Shown one piece after another: positions 17,410 through 27,049 of a DNA stretch of 64,000 nt. Source of the DNA: UBA2279 sp034399355 (lineage in GTDB: Bacteria; Actinomycetota; Coriobacteriia; Anaerosomatales; Anaerosomataceae); the NCBI GenBank assembly GCA_034399355.1, contig JAXMMT010000009.1, positions 1-64,000 on the forward strand. Reading direction: 5' to 3'. The translations under genes were made by a program, and so were the position numbers. How positions within the stretch are numbered: position 1 is the first letter of the stretch; every line of letters starts with the position of its first letter. The notes below the pieces were generated by a model that made no database searches, was not told where the DNA came from, and saw only the letters and a list, made by a program, of their open reading frames with translations.

Positions 17410-20229
17410 GTGGGCAATGACTACAAACAGACGATGAATCTGCCGCAGACCGAGTTCCCTATGCGGGCGAACCTGACGAATCGGGAGCCGGAGTGGCTAC
17501 GGTTCTGGGACGAGATTGACATCTACCGGCGTTCTCTGGAGGTCAACGAGGGCGGTCCGACGTTCATCTTGCATGACGGTCCACCCTACGCGAACGGTCA
17601 CATCCACATGGGTACGGCGTTCAACAAGGTCTTCAAAGACCTCGTCGTCAAGTACAAGTCGATGCGTGGGTACTGGTCGCCGTATGTGCCGGGCTGGGAC
17701 TGCCATGGACAGCCGATCGAGCACCAGGTCGAGAAGAATCTCGGCCCGGAGAAGATGAAGCAGATTTCGCAGGCTGAGTTGCGCACGCTCTGCCGCGAGT
17801 ACGCGATGAAGTTCGTGGACGTGCAGGCCGCCGAGTTCAAGCGGCTTGGCGTGCGGGGCGACTTCGGCGACCCGTATCTCACACTCAGCAAAAGCTACGA
17901 GGCCGGTGATGTGAAGGTATTCGCCGAGCTGTACCGCCGCGGCATGGTCTACAAGGGCCGCAAGCCGATCCACTGGTGTTACCGCTGCAAGACCGCGCTT
18001 GCTGAGGCCGAGATCGAGTATAGCGATGAGATCTCGGACAGCATCTACGTGAAGTTCTGGCTGCTCGATCCGCCCGCGGCGTTCTCGGCGGCGGGAAAAG
18101 CGGCAGTGCTCATCTGGACGACCACGCCATGGACGCTTCCCGCTAACGTCGCTGTGACGCTGGCTGCTGGCGCCGACTATGTGGGCGTCAACGTTGGCGG
18201 TGAGGTGCTCGTTATGGCCGAGGACCTTGTTTCGACCGTGGCGCAGGTTGCCGGGTGGGAGTCCTACGACGTCGTGCACAACGCTGCCGATGAGCCCATT
18301 CGCATGAAGGGCGGCGACCTGCAGGGTCTACGCTATGCACAGCCCGTGCACGAGGGTGTCGAGGGCGTCATCATCACCGGCGACCATGTCGAGCTCTCCA
18401 CCGGTACCGGTGCGGTGCACACGGCGCCCGGCCACGGTGATGAGGACTATCTGGTCGGCGTCAAGTTCGATCTGCCTGCGCCGATGCCTGTCGATGACCG
18501 CGGCGTCTTCGACGAGGGCGGCGGGCCATTCGCGGGTCTTCACGTGGACAAGGCGAACCCGATCATCATCGAGTGGTTGGCCGAGCGCGGCGTGCTCGCC
18601 GCTGCGAGCAAGACGACGCACAGCTACCCACACTGCTGGCGCTGTAAGAAGCCGGTCATCTTCCGCGCCACTGAGCAGTGGTTCATCTCGATGGACAAGA
18701 CGGGTCTGCGCAACGCCGCGTTACAGGCGACCAAAGGCGTGGACTGGGTCCCCGGTTGGAGCGTGAACCGCATCAGCTCGATGGTCACCGATCGGCCTGA
18801 TTGGTGCATCAGCCGTCAACGTGCGTGGGGCGTGCCGATTCCTGTCTTCGAGTGCGTGAAGTGCGGCGAAACGGTTGCTGATGATGTGACGTTCGCTGCG
18901 GTCGAGAAGCTCTTCGCCACAGAGGGTGCTGACGCGTGGTTCACGCGCAAGCCGTCAGAGTATCTGCCCGAGGGCGTCGCCTGCCCGCGCTGTGGCGGCA
19001 CCGAGCTGCGCGCGGAAAGCGACATCGTCGACGTGTGGTTCGAGTCCGGCGTCTCGCACACGTCAGTGCTCGAAGCGCGCGAGGAGTTGCGTCGCCCGGC
19101 TGAACTCTACCTCGAGGGCTCCGACCAACATCGCGGGTGGTTCCAGTCGTCGCTGCTCACGAGCGTTGGTGCGTATGACGCAGCACCGTTCAAAGCGGTT
19201 CTCACCCACGGCTTCATCGTGGATGGTGACGGTCGCAAGATGAGCAAGTCGCTCGGTAATGTCGTCTCGCCGCTCGACGTCGTCTCGAAATATGGCGCTG
19301 ATGTCATCCGCCTGTGGGCGGCCGCTGCGGACTACTCGCAGGACATCTCGGTCTCCGACGAGATCCTGGAACGAACCTCAGAGGCGTACCGTCGCATTCG
19401 CAACACGTTCCGCTTCTTGCTTTCGAACCTCTACGATTTTGAGCCAGGCGACGCTGTCACCTGGGATGAGATGCCGGAACTCGACCGCTATACGCTGGTC
19501 ACGCTCGCGGACCTCGTCGATCGCGTCACGCGCTCCTACGATGACTGGAAGTTCCACCAGGTCTACCACGCCGTCTACGGTTACTGCGGCACTGAGCTTT
19601 CGTCGTTCTACCTCGATGTGCTCAAAGACCGTCTCTACGCCGATGGTGCCGACTCCGTCTCGCGTCGTAGTGCGCAGACGGTCATCGCCGCGATGCTCAC
19701 GTCCCTCGTTCGTCTGGTGGCGCCTATCCTCAGCTTCACCGCCGAGGAAGTCTGGCAGTTCATGCCCGAGGCGCTGCGTGAGGGCGTGGAGTCGGTCCAC
19801 CTCGCGGGCTGGCCAGCGTCTGTAGGCGAGATGGTCGCCGAGCATGCTGAGGAGGCTGTGTCACTGCGCACCGACTACGCGGTGGTGCTAGAGGTTCGCG
19901 ACGCAGTGACGAAAGCGCTTGAGGATGCGCGTAACGACAAACGTGTCGGCAAGAGCCAAGAGGCGAAGGTCGTCGTCTGGGCTCCGGCCGAGCAGCTGGC
20001 GGTACTGCGGGCGCGCGACGCGCGCGAGCTGGCGGACATGTTCATCGTCTCGGATATCGCACTGCGTCAGAAGCGGGTTCCCACCGAAGACGGCGTGTCG
20101 GTACCAAAAGAGGTGTTGTTCGTCGATGTCATCACCGCCGATGGCGAGAAGTGTCCGCGCTGCTGGAATTTTCGCATCCTCGGTGCTGACGGTCTTTGCG
20201 AACGCTGTTCGTCGGTTGTCGCAGACTGA
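17410..20229 (+). CDS. ileS: Isoleucyl-tRNA synthetase
   Basis: IleS charges tRNA-Ile. The 939 aa protein has the class I signatures PPYANGHIHMG (HIGH box) and KMSKSLGN, the editing domain with the WTTTPWTLPAN motif, and a C-terminal zinc finger CPRCWNF...CERC, as in bacterial-type IleS. GTG at 17410 has GAGAGGA at 17394-17400 and gives the standard N-terminus NDYKQTMNLPQTEFPMRANL; ATG at 17392 is an alternative. It is controlled by the T-box leader upstream. Confidence 0.96.
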   Translation: MGNDYKQTMNLPQTEFPMRANLTNREPEWLRFWDEIDIYRRSLEVNEGGPTFILHDGPPYANGHIHMGTAFNKVFKDLVVKYKSMRGYWSPYVPGWDCHGQPIEHQVEKNLGPEKMKQISQAELRTLCREYAMKFVDVQAAEFKRLGVRGDFGDPYLTLSKSYEAGDVKVFAELYRRGMVYKGRKPIHWCYRCKTALAEAEIEYSDEISDSIYVKFWLLDPPAAFSAAGKAAVLIWTTTPWTLPANVAVTLAAGADYVGVNVGGEVLVMAEDLVSTVAQVAGWESYDVVHNAADEPIRMKGGDLQGLRYAQPVHEGVEGVIITGDHVELSTGTGAVHTAPGHGDEDYLVGVKFDLPAPMPVDDRGVFDEGGGPFAGLHVDKANPIIIEWLAERGVLAAASKTTHSYPHCWRCKKPVIFRATEQWFISMDKTGLRNAALQATKGVDWVPGWSVNRISSMVTDRPDWCISRQRAWGVPIPVFECVKCGETVADDVTFAAVEKLFATEGADAWFTRKPSEYLPEGVACPRCGGTELRAESDIVDVWFESGVSHTSVLEAREELRRPAELYLEGSDQHRGWFQSSLLTSVGAYDAAPFKAVLTHGFIVDGDGRKMSKSLGNVVSPLDVVSKYGADVIRLWAAAADYSQDISVSDEILERTSEAYRRIRNTFRFLLSNLYDFEPGDAVTWDEMPELDRYTLVTLADLVDRVTRSYDDWKFHQVYHAVYGYCGTELSSFYLDVLKDRLYADGADSVSRRSAQTVIAAMLTSLVRLVAPILSFTAEEVWQFMPEALREGVESVHLAGWPASVGEMVAEHAEEAVSLRTDYAVVLEVRDAVTKALEDARNDKRVGKSQEAKVVVWAPAEQLAVLRARDARELADMFIVSDIALRQKRVPTEDGVSVPKEVLFVDVITADGEKCPRCWNFRILGADGLCERCSSVVAD

Positions 20230-20238
20230 CGTACGTGT

Positions 20239-20280
20239 CCACCCGTCCATCCGGAAACGTGTTTCTGGATGGACGGGTGG
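20239..20280. terminator. Perfect long hairpin after ileS
   Basis: A 20-bp stem (20239-20258 with 20261-20280, one G-T wobble) closes on a two-base centre. It begins nine bases after the ileS stop. There is no T tract on the plus strand; instead TATAAT follows at once (20281-20286), which resembles a -10 box for the next gene although no -35 match is visible at the right distance. Confidence 0.5.
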
Positions 20281-20302
20281 TATAATCCACAGGAGGCCTA
20301 TG

Positions 20303-20324
20303 GCGCCCCGCCTGGGGCGCTTTT
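20303..20324 (+). terminator. Short GC hairpin with T run upstream of the DksA/TraR gene
   Basis: GCGCCCC at 20303-20309 pairs with GGGGCGC at 20314-20320 and is followed by TTTT. It either completes ileS termination or attenuates a transcript starting from the TATAAT just upstream. Confidence 0.55.
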
Positions 20325-20358
20325 CAGATACCCCCTTCGAATCGAGGGAGGCTCGGCC

Positions 20359-20724
20359 ATGAACAAGAAGACGCTTGACGTGTTGAAGACGCAGCTCGAA
20401 GAGGAGCGCGTGCGCCTGCTCGCAGAGATCGAGGAATACGAGCGGGATGGCCAGGAGGCGCTCTCGGACGTCTCCGGCGAGAACAACTACCGTGATCACA
20501 TGGCTGACCAGGGCTCGGCGACCTTCGCACGTGAACTTGACATGTCGCTGGAGGACAATGCCCGAGAGACACTGGCGCAGATCGATGAGGCGCTTGAACG
20601 GGTGGCAAACGGCGAGTATGGGACGTGCAAACGCTGTGGTGCCAAGATCCCAATCGAACGGCTTGAGGCGGTTCCTGCGGCGGATCTGTGTATCGCCTGC
20701 AAAGAGTGGGAGGAGAGCAGGTAG
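20359..20724 (+). CDS. DksA/TraR-family C4 zinc-finger protein
   Basis: A 121 aa protein with an N-terminal coiled coil (about 1-80) and the C4 finger CKRCG...CIAC near the end. DksA/TraR proteins bind the RNA polymerase secondary channel, but in Gram-positive and actinobacterial relatives the acidic coiled-coil tip and true function are often unclear. ATG 20359 has GAGGGAGG at 20344-20351, seven bases away. It shares one base with the lspA start, so this protein is cotranslated with signal peptidase II. Confidence 0.87.
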   Translation: MNKKTLDVLKTQLEEERVRLLAEIEEYERDGQEALSDVSGENNYRDHMADQGSATFARELDMSLEDNARETLAQIDEALERVANGEYGTCKRCGAKIPIERLEAVPAADLCIACKEWEESR

Positions 20725-21257
20725 TGTACCGCCGCGCCGGACTGGCGTTTGCGGCGACCGTGCTCGTGGTGTTCGCACTCGATCAGGCGTCGAAGGCCTA
20801 CATAAGGGCCATGATGACGCTGGGTCGCTCGATTCCTGTTGTCCCCGACGTCTTCAGCATCACTCACATCAACAATGAGGGCGCCGCTTTCGGGCTGTTC
20901 CCAGGGCAACTCGGCTTCTTCGTCGCTGTAGCGCTCGTCGTGCTAGGCGGCATCCTCTACGTCTGGTGGCGGCTCCGACCGTGTCGCTGGTTCATCGTAC
21001 ACGCGCTGGGGCTCATTGCTGCCGGGGCGCTCGGCAACCTTGTCGACCGGGTCGCTGTCGGACGTGTGACGGACTTCTTCGAGATCCATGGGTGGCCGGT
21101 CTTCAATGTGGCCGATATCGCACTTGACGTGGGTGTCGTCATCCTCGTGGCGTGGCTGCTGTTCTCCAAGGAAGCAGCTGCTGCGCTAAAGGATCACGCG
21201 GTGGGGACCGAGGCTCCTGCCGTTGACGCGGCTGCGGACGTAGGAGATGACGCCTGA
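20724..21257 (+). CDS. lspA: Lipoprotein signal peptidase (signal peptidase II)
   Basis: LspA cleaves lipoprotein signal peptides in the membrane after lipidation. The 177 aa product has four hydrophobic segments, the DQASKAYI motif, NNEGAAFGLF, and the two catalytic aspartates in GNLVDRVAVGRVTDF and FNVADIALDVG. GTG at 20724 overlaps the previous stop by one base and has GGAGGAG upstream. A short Ala/Asp-rich tail ends the protein. Confidence 0.95.
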   Translation: MYRRAGLAFAATVLVVFALDQASKAYIRAMMTLGRSIPVVPDVFSITHINNEGAAFGLFPGQLGFFVAVALVVLGGILYVWWRLRPCRWFIVHALGLIAAGALGNLVDRVAVGRVTDFFEIHGWPVFNVADIALDVGVVILVAWLLFSKEAAAALKDHAVGTEAPAVDAAADVGDDA

Positions 21258-22261
21258 TGAGTGAGACCTACGAGCACCTCGTGACGGCCGAGGAGGCCGG
21301 GCGGCGACTCGACAAACTTCTCGGGGAGTTCGACTTCCTACCCAGCCGCTCACTTGCGGCAAAACTCATCGACCAAGGATGCGTTCAGGTGGACGGCAGT
21401 GTGGTCTCAAAGAGGTACGCTGTTCGCACTGGAGAGCACATCGAGGTCTTTCTGCCCGAGCGTCGGGAAAGCACCCTTATACCTGAGCAGATACCGCTCG
21501 ACATCCGGTACGAGGACGATCATCTGATCGTGTTGTCCAAGGCTGCCGACATGGTAGTGCATCCTGCGCACGGTCACTGGAGCGGCACTCTAGTGCATGC
21601 GTTGCTGGCGCACAGCAAAGGGCTGGGCACCCTCGCTGGCGAGGAGCGCCCGGGCATCGTCCATCGTCTCGACAAAGACACAACGGGCCTGATGATGGTC
21701 GCCAAAGACGACGCAACGCAGGCAGCGCTCTCGGAAGCCATCAAGATCCGGGCGATCGAACGCCGTTACGTGACGCTCGTGCACGGCTACATCGCGCCGG
21801 ACTCAGGAATCATTGATGCTCCTCTCGGCAGGCACCCCAAGGACAGGATGCGCATGGCTGTCACGGACGGCCCGTCGAGCAAGCAGGCAGTGACCACGTT
21901 TCGCGTGCTGGAGCGTTACATGGCGGGTGTCCACGACGATGGTTACACGCTGGTGGAGTGCAAGTTGTACACCGGTCGCACGCATCAGATACGCGTGCAT
22001 ATGGCCTACATCGACCATCCCGTGGTGGGCGACCAGATGTACGGGCGAAACCATCCCAAAGCCGACATGGGTCTCACGCGGCAGTTCCTGCACTCATACA
22101 AGCTCGAGCTGACCCACCCGATCACGGGTGAGGAGATATCGTTGCGTGATCCGCTTCCGGCAGATCTTGCACGGCGGCTACGGGACCTCGAGCCCGAGTC
22201 CATGGGGCTGACCGAGGCAGGCGAGGAGGTTCTTCCCGTAGTGTTGCCGTCAGCAGAATGA
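21257..22261 (+). CDS. RluD-type 23S rRNA/tRNA pseudouridine synthase
   Basis: An RluA-family pseudouridine synthase of 334 aa. An N-terminal S4 RNA-binding domain occupies about residues 15-75. The catalytic Asp motif is HRLDKDTTGLMMVAK and the C-terminal part contains LYTGRTHQIRVHMAYIDHPVVGD (given here as two overlapping motifs, LYTGRTHQIRVHMA and DHPVVGD). The gene order lspA-rluD is conserved in many bacteria. Its exact uridine targets cannot be told from sequence; RluD-like positions in helix 69 of 23S rRNA are the usual ones. ATG overlaps the lspA stop. Confidence 0.93.
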   Translation: MSETYEHLVTAEEAGRRLDKLLGEFDFLPSRSLAAKLIDQGCVQVDGSVVSKRYAVRTGEHIEVFLPERRESTLIPEQIPLDIRYEDDHLIVLSKAADMVVHPAHGHWSGTLVHALLAHSKGLGTLAGEERPGIVHRLDKDTTGLMMVAKDDATQAALSEAIKIRAIERRYVTLVHGYIAPDSGIIDAPLGRHPKDRMRMAVTDGPSSKQAVTTFRVLERYMAGVHDDGYTLVECKLYTGRTHQIRVHMAYIDHPVVGDQMYGRNHPKADMGLTRQFLHSYKLELTHPITGEEISLRDPLPADLARRLRDLEPESMGLTEAGEEVLPVVLPSAE

Positions 22262-22357
22262 GCGCGACGGTGTCAAACATGTCGTGCTAGGCTGGCGTGG
22301 GGCTCGCGGAGGTCGAGAACGGGTCGACTGTGGCGGGTGTCGGATAAGGGGGACCTC

Positions 22358-24862
22358 ATGAGGGTACTCGTCGTCGATGATGATCCCGCGGGACGGTATC
22401 TGGTCCGATCCATCGTCGTGTCCCGAGGCCACGAGGTGATGGAAGCCTGCGACGGCGAAGAGGCGCTGCGCGCGGCGCGTGAGCAGCGACCCGACATTAT
22501 CATCACCGACATCCTGATGCCCAAGATGGACGGCTACCAGCTGTGTCGGGCATGGAAGAGCGACCCTGATCTGGCCGAAGTGCCGCTCGTCTTCTATACC
22601 GCTTCGTACACCGATCCGGCCGATGAACGCTTCGCGCGAAGCCTTGGGGCCGACGATTTCTGGCGCAAGCCCACCGACCCCGATGTGCTCCTCGCTTCGA
22701 TAGAGGAGTTGGCGGACGTCAGTGGGGCGGGTGTGACCCGTCAGCCAGAACTGACTGATGAGACCGAGATCTTGCAGGAGTACAGCTCTCGGCTCGTGCA
22801 CAAGCTCGAGGAGAAAGCGGGGAGCCTCGAGAAGGCGAATGTCGAACTCCGCCGAGCCATAGAGATCCTCGGCGAAGAGGTTGCCGTGAAAGCGAACCTT
22901 GTCGTCGAGCTCAATGCTGACGTTCTGAAGCGCAAACGTGTGGAGGGAGAACTCCGTCGTGAGCGCGACTTCACCCGCCACGTCGTCGAGTACGCCGATC
23001 TGTTCGTCGTCGTCCTGGACAGCGACCTGCGCGTGGTGATCTTCAGCCAGGGTGCCGAACGGATCACCGGCTACTTGGCCGAGGAAGTGGTCGGGCGCGA
23101 CTACGTCGAGCTGTTCGTGCCGTCAGACGAGGTTGAGCAACGGCAGGAGTGGGAGGTGAAGTTGGCGAGCGGCCAGGCCGGCGCGTTTCACTACGAGGCG
23201 ATTCTGCTCGCCAAGTCGGGCAAGCGCCTGCTGCTCCAGTTCTCGACGACCGCTACGCGAGAGGCTGGACAGATAGCCGCGTTCAACATCTTCGCAATCG
23301 ATGTGACGGCACGGCGCCGAGCGGAGAACGTTGATCACATCGGGAACCTGATGGATCGGGCGATGTTCACGGCGAAGACACGCAGAGAGATCATGCGGTT
23401 GGTCTGTGATGAGGCTACTGCGAGGTTCGAACTGCCGTTGGTGCTAGTCGGCTTGAAGTGCGATGACGGCACGATCGCCACAGAGTCTGGTGCGGGCGAA
23501 GATACATGTCGGTCGGTCGGCCCGGTTCGCTGGGACGTCCCGGACACGACGTGTCCCTCGGCCATTGCGATCACTACTGGACAGAGCGTGCTGCGTTCGG
23601 TCGCAGACGCCGGAGGCGACGCTTGGGCGGCTGGCGCCTCAGTGCACGGCTTCACCAACGCGTTCGCTGTGCCCCTTCTTGTGGAGGGACAAGCCATCGG
23701 GGCGATGGTCTTCTACACGAGGGACCGGCACCTGTTCGACGATGCCCTGTGCGAGACGCTCGAACACCTAGCCGGGCGTGTCGCGGTGTCTTTGACGGTT
23801 CTCGAGGGTCGGGACCGAATCCGGCTGCAGTCGGCCGCGCTCGAGTCAGCCGCGGACGCAATCGCGATCACCGACGCTGACCGGCGGCTGCAGTGGGCGA
23901 ACCCTGCATTCAGCGAGCTGACAGGATACGACGCTGATGAGGTCATCGGCATGAATATGCGCGCGTTCAGCCCTGATGATGAGAGCCATGAGCGTCTTCT
24001 GGAACTCATGGATGCTGCTCGGGAGGGCGTCCCCGAGCGCATCGATGCGGTGGGCGTGCGCAAGGACGGTTCGCGATTCTTCGAGATGGTCTCGGTCACG
24101 ACCGTCGCCGGCAGCGAGTCCGGCGCGGAACGCTTCGTGTGGCTTACGCATGATGTTACCGAGCGCATGCAGCTGGAACAGCTCAAGTCGGGCTTTGTGG
24201 CGACCGTCTCGCATGAGCTGCGTACGCCGCTTACGAGCATCATCGGCTTCACTGATCTGCTCGTGCACATGGAGGCGGAACAATTGATGCAGCGCGGCCC
24301 AGAGTTGTTGCGCAAGGTGCGTGGTCACTCGATACATATGAAACAGTTGGTAGAGGAGTTGCTCGAGGTGTCCATGATGCAGTCCGAGGACCTGCTTCTG
24401 CTCAAACGATCCAACGATCTGGAGCAGATCGTGCGCGTACACGTCGATGCAGTGGAGCGTACGCCGGATCACCGTCTGTCGATTGACGTGGCCGAGGACT
24501 TGCCGATGTGCGTCTGCGACGCTGAACGGCTCGGCCGCGCCGTGGGCAACCTCGTTTCGAACGCCATCAAGTACTCGCCAAACGGAGGACCCATCGGCAT
24601 CACGGTGCGAACGGAGGGCGATGAGGCCGTGATCTCGGTCTCAGACAAGGGCGTCGGACTTGCCCCCGAGGACCTGCCGCGTCTGTTCGATCGGTTCACG
24701 CAGGGCGACATGTCGTCAACGCGTTCCTTCGGCGGGATAGGCCTCGGTCTGTTCGTTGCCGATCAGATCGCGAAGGCGCATGGCGGTCGTATCGACGTGC
24801 AGAGCCAACTCGGCAAAGGCAGCACGTTCTCCATCCGTATCCCGGTAGCAGGCGTGCAGTGA
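22358..24862 (+). CDS. Soluble hybrid sensor histidine kinase, REC-PAS-GAF-PAS-HisKA-HATPase
   Basis: An 834 aa multidomain kinase with no membrane segment. An N-terminal receiver domain (phospho-Asp near residue 51 in ITDILMPKMDG) is followed by a coiled coil (about 135-200), a PAS domain (about 205-310) and a GAF domain (about 325-480). A second PAS (about 495-600), HisKA with ATVSHELRTPL (His near 618) and HATPase_c complete it. ATG at 22358 is chosen because AAGGGGG lies five bases upstream; GTG at 22337 is in frame but covers that site. The input signal is unknown. Confidence 0.88.
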   Translation: MRVLVVDDDPAGRYLVRSIVVSRGHEVMEACDGEEALRAAREQRPDIIITDILMPKMDGYQLCRAWKSDPDLAEVPLVFYTASYTDPADERFARSLGADDFWRKPTDPDVLLASIEELADVSGAGVTRQPELTDETEILQEYSSRLVHKLEEKAGSLEKANVELRRAIEILGEEVAVKANLVVELNADVLKRKRVEGELRRERDFTRHVVEYADLFVVVLDSDLRVVIFSQGAERITGYLAEEVVGRDYVELFVPSDEVEQRQEWEVKLASGQAGAFHYEAILLAKSGKRLLLQFSTTATREAGQIAAFNIFAIDVTARRRAENVDHIGNLMDRAMFTAKTRREIMRLVCDEATARFELPLVLVGLKCDDGTIATESGAGEDTCRSVGPVRWDVPDTTCPSAIAITTGQSVLRSVADAGGDAWAAGASVHGFTNAFAVPLLVEGQAIGAMVFYTRDRHLFDDALCETLEHLAGRVAVSLTVLEGRDRIRLQSAALESAADAIAITDADRRLQWANPAFSELTGYDADEVIGMNMRAFSPDDESHERLLELMDAAREGVPERIDAVGVRKDGSRFFEMVSVTTVAGSESGAERFVWLTHDVTERMQLEQLKSGFVATVSHELRTPLTSIIGFTDLLVHMEAEQLMQRGPELLRKVRGHSIHMKQLVEELLEVSMMQSEDLLLLKRSNDLEQIVRVHVDAVERTPDHRLSIDVAEDLPMCVCDAERLGRAVGNLVSNAIKYSPNGGPIGITVRTEGDEAVISVSDKGVGLAPEDLPRLFDRFTQGDMSSTRSFGGIGLGLFVADQIAKAHGGRIDVQSQLGKGSTFSIRIPVAGVQ

Positions 24863-24898
24863 CTCCATAAGACCTCCACAACCCGCGCGCGCAGGCCA

Positions 24899-24918
24899 CA
24901 GTACAGTGTGGTGTACTG
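24899..24918. promoter_or_regulatory. Candidate operator upstream of the OmpR-type regulator
   Basis: CAGTACA at 24899-24905 and TGTACTG at 24912-24918 form a perfect 7-bp inverted repeat with a six-base centre. It lies 43 bases before the response-regulator start, so it is a plausible autoregulatory site (inference). Confidence 0.4.
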
Positions 24919-24960
24919 GTAGTGGAACGATTCCAGTCTGTGAAGGACAGGGTCTGACGG

Positions 24961-25668
24961 GTGGAAAACGCACGCAGGGTACTTGTGGTCGAGGATGAAC
25001 GTCAGGCTCGGGACGTCGTCGAGGCGTATTTGGAGCGCGACGGACTCGGGGTCACTGGCGTCGGTGACGGACTGAAGGCACTCGAAGCGTTCGATTCGGC
25101 GCACTACGATCTCGTCGTACTTGACCTCAACCTGCCCGGCATGCCCGGCGAGGAGGTCTGTCGTCGTATCAGGGACCACTCGGACGTGCCCATTATCATG
25201 CTGACCGCGAAGGGCACCGAGGAGGAGCGCATCACTGGTCTCGACCTCGGCGCCGATGACTACCTCGTCAAGCCGTTCAGCCCCCGTGAGCTTGCCGCGC
25301 GAGTCCGTGCGCTGCTGCGCCGTGCGCGCGCGGATAGCGAGCCGCAGCGCTCGCATGTCGCTTTCGGCGTACTGGAGATCGACCTTGCCGGTCATCGCGT
25401 GTGGCTTGATGACGACGAACTCGATCTCACTGCCAGCGAGTACAGGCTGCTCACGACGCTGTCGCGTTTCCCCGGACGAGTCTACTCACGCATGGAGCTC
25501 GTGGAGAAGGTTCTCGGCTATGACTTCGAGGGCTACGAGCGCGCCATCGACTCGCACGTGAAAAACCTGCGCGCGAAGCTCGGTGACGACTCGCGTGAGC
25601 CCCGCTTCATCCATACCGTCTTCGGGGTCGGCTATCGTTTCGATGCGCCCCCCAACGGGGAGGAGTAG
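24961..25668 (+). CDS. OmpR/PhoB-family response regulator
   Basis: A 235 aa two-domain regulator. The receiver domain has the acidic pocket VVEDE and phospho-Asp in LVVLDLNLPG, followed by MLTAKGTEE and the Lys in LVKPFSP. The C-terminal winged helix carries ASEYRLLTTL, YSRMELVEKVLG and FGVGYRF. GTG start at 24961. It is followed one base later by its likely partner kinase, with which it forms a classical two-component pair. Confidence 0.93.
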   Translation: MENARRVLVVEDERQARDVVEAYLERDGLGVTGVGDGLKALEAFDSAHYDLVVLDLNLPGMPGEEVCRRIRDHSDVPIIMLTAKGTEEERITGLDLGADDYLVKPFSPRELAARVRALLRRARADSEPQRSHVAFGVLEIDLAGHRVWLDDDELDLTASEYRLLTTLSRFPGRVYSRMELVEKVLGYDFEGYERAIDSHVKNLRAKLGDDSREPRFIHTVFGVGYRFDAPPNGEE

Positions 25669-25669
25669 C

Positions 25670-27049
25670 GTGTCGCGCAGCGGCATCGGCTTCCGCCTTG
25701 GCTTCGCATTCGCCGCGGTCGCAGCGTTTACTGCAGTACTCGTGGCCGCCATCGTCGGCGTGAGCTGGCAGCGCTCCTTCGAGTCCTACATTCGTGAGCG
25801 GCTCCAAGAGCGCGCAAAGGCCACCGCTTCGGTCATCGCCGACCAGTACCGTCTGTCCGGTGACTGGGCGCAGGTAGGTATTCCGGATTCGCTCTACTAC
25901 CTGCTGGCAGACCTGAACGTCCAGGTCTTCAATGCCGAAGGAGACCTCGTTGGCTACGTGCAGAAGCCCGGTGAACAGCCGGAACAAAACGTCCCGAGGA
26001 TCATCATCGGCGAAGTGTCGGCAACTGCAGCCATTACCGTGGACGGTGAGAGTGTTGGCGAGGTGCGCGTGGCCTCCACCGAGCCCGGCGGTCTGCTGAC
26101 CGAGCGCGACATCCGCTTCCGCGAGGCGACCTTCCGCGGTATGTGGCTCGCCGCAGTGCTTGCCGTGGTTGCTGCTACCGTTGCGGGAGCGCTCTATGCA
26201 CGGTCGATCGTGCGGCCGATCAACGCCGTGACGCGTGTCGCGGCGCGTTTGCGCTCGGGCGAGAACGACGCCCGTACCGGGATGTCGGGCACTGATGCCG
26301 TCAGTCAACTCGGCAGCACGCTCGACGCGATGGCCGATGCTGTCGAGGCCGAGCGTAGATTCGAGCGCCGCCTGACCGCCGACGTCGCGCATGAACTACG
26401 TACGCCGCTGCAGGCGATCCAGGCGACGGTAGAGGCGATGCAGGACGGTGTCATGCCAGTGGACGAGGAGCGTCTCGGCATCCTGCATGACGAGACCGTG
26501 CGTCTTGGCCGCCTCGCAGGTTCGATCCTCGAGCTTTCGCGTCTCGAAACAGGCTCAGCGTACTTCGAGATGTGCTCCATCGACCTCGCCGAGCCGGTCG
26601 AGCAGGCTGTCGAAGGCTCGCGTGCACTTATGGAGTCGCTCGGTCTCGACTTCGAGACCGCTATCGAGTTCGGTTCGGTCGTGGTGGGTGACCGTGATCG
26701 GCTTACTCAGGCCGTCGGTAACCTGCTCTCGAATGCCGCACGCTACACGCCCGAGGGCGGCGCCGTGCGCGTGGAGGTGTGCGCAGAGGGCCTCGAGGCG
26801 TTGCTCGTCGTGAGCGACACTGGAATCGGCATGGCCACCGAGGAGTGCACGCATGCCTTCACGCGATTTTGGCGCGCGGATCGCGCACGGGCCCGCACGA
26901 GTGGCGGGCTCGGTATCGGGCTCGCTGTCGTGAAAGAGATTGTCGATCGCCACAACGGTCGTGTGGACATCGTCTCTACGGAAGGGCACGGCACCACGGT
27001 CACGGTCGCTCTGCCACTTGCCGATGATCGTGCGCGCGTGGTTGTCTGA
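25670..27049 (+). CDS. Membrane sensor histidine kinase
   Basis: A 459 aa kinase with membrane segments at about 6-28 and 157-180 that enclose an extracytoplasmic sensor region of about 130 residues. HAMP, HisKA (DVAHELRTPLQAIQ, His near 240) and HATPase_c (GNLLSNAARYTPEGG, SGGLGIGLAVVKEI) follow. GTG at 25670 starts directly after the regulator stop and has GGGGAGGAG upstream. Signal unknown; the pairing with the upstream regulator follows from the operon. Confidence 0.92.
   Translation: MSRSGIGFRLGFAFAAVAAFTAVLVAAIVGVSWQRSFESYIRERLQERAKATASVIADQYRLSGDWAQVGIPDSLYYLLADLNVQVFNAEGDLVGYVQKPGEQPEQNVPRIIIGEVSATAAITVDGESVGEVRVASTEPGGLLTERDIRFREATFRGMWLAAVLAVVAATVAGALYARSIVRPINAVTRVAARLRSGENDARTGMSGTDAVSQLGSTLDAMADAVEAERRFERRLTADVAHELRTPLQAIQATVEAMQDGVMPVDEERLGILHDETVRLGRLAGSILELSRLETGSAYFEMCSIDLAEPVEQAVEGSRALMESLGLDFETAIEFGSVVVGDRDRLTQAVGNLLSNAARYTPEGGAVRVEVCAEGLEALLVVSDTGIGMATEECTHAFTRFWRADRARARTSGGLGIGLAVVKEIVDRHNGRVDIVSTEGHGTTVTVALPLADDRARVVV

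Noticed and set aside
20300..20362. A 20-codon leader peptide before the DksA/TraR gene
   Set aside because: Its AGGAGG is only three bases from the ATG and the frame runs through a terminator hairpin and past the next start; no regulatory codons stand out.
24863..24960. Small gene between the hybrid kinase and the response regulator
   Set aside because: No start and ribosome-binding site with a sensible frame; the stretch is better explained as a promoter/operator.
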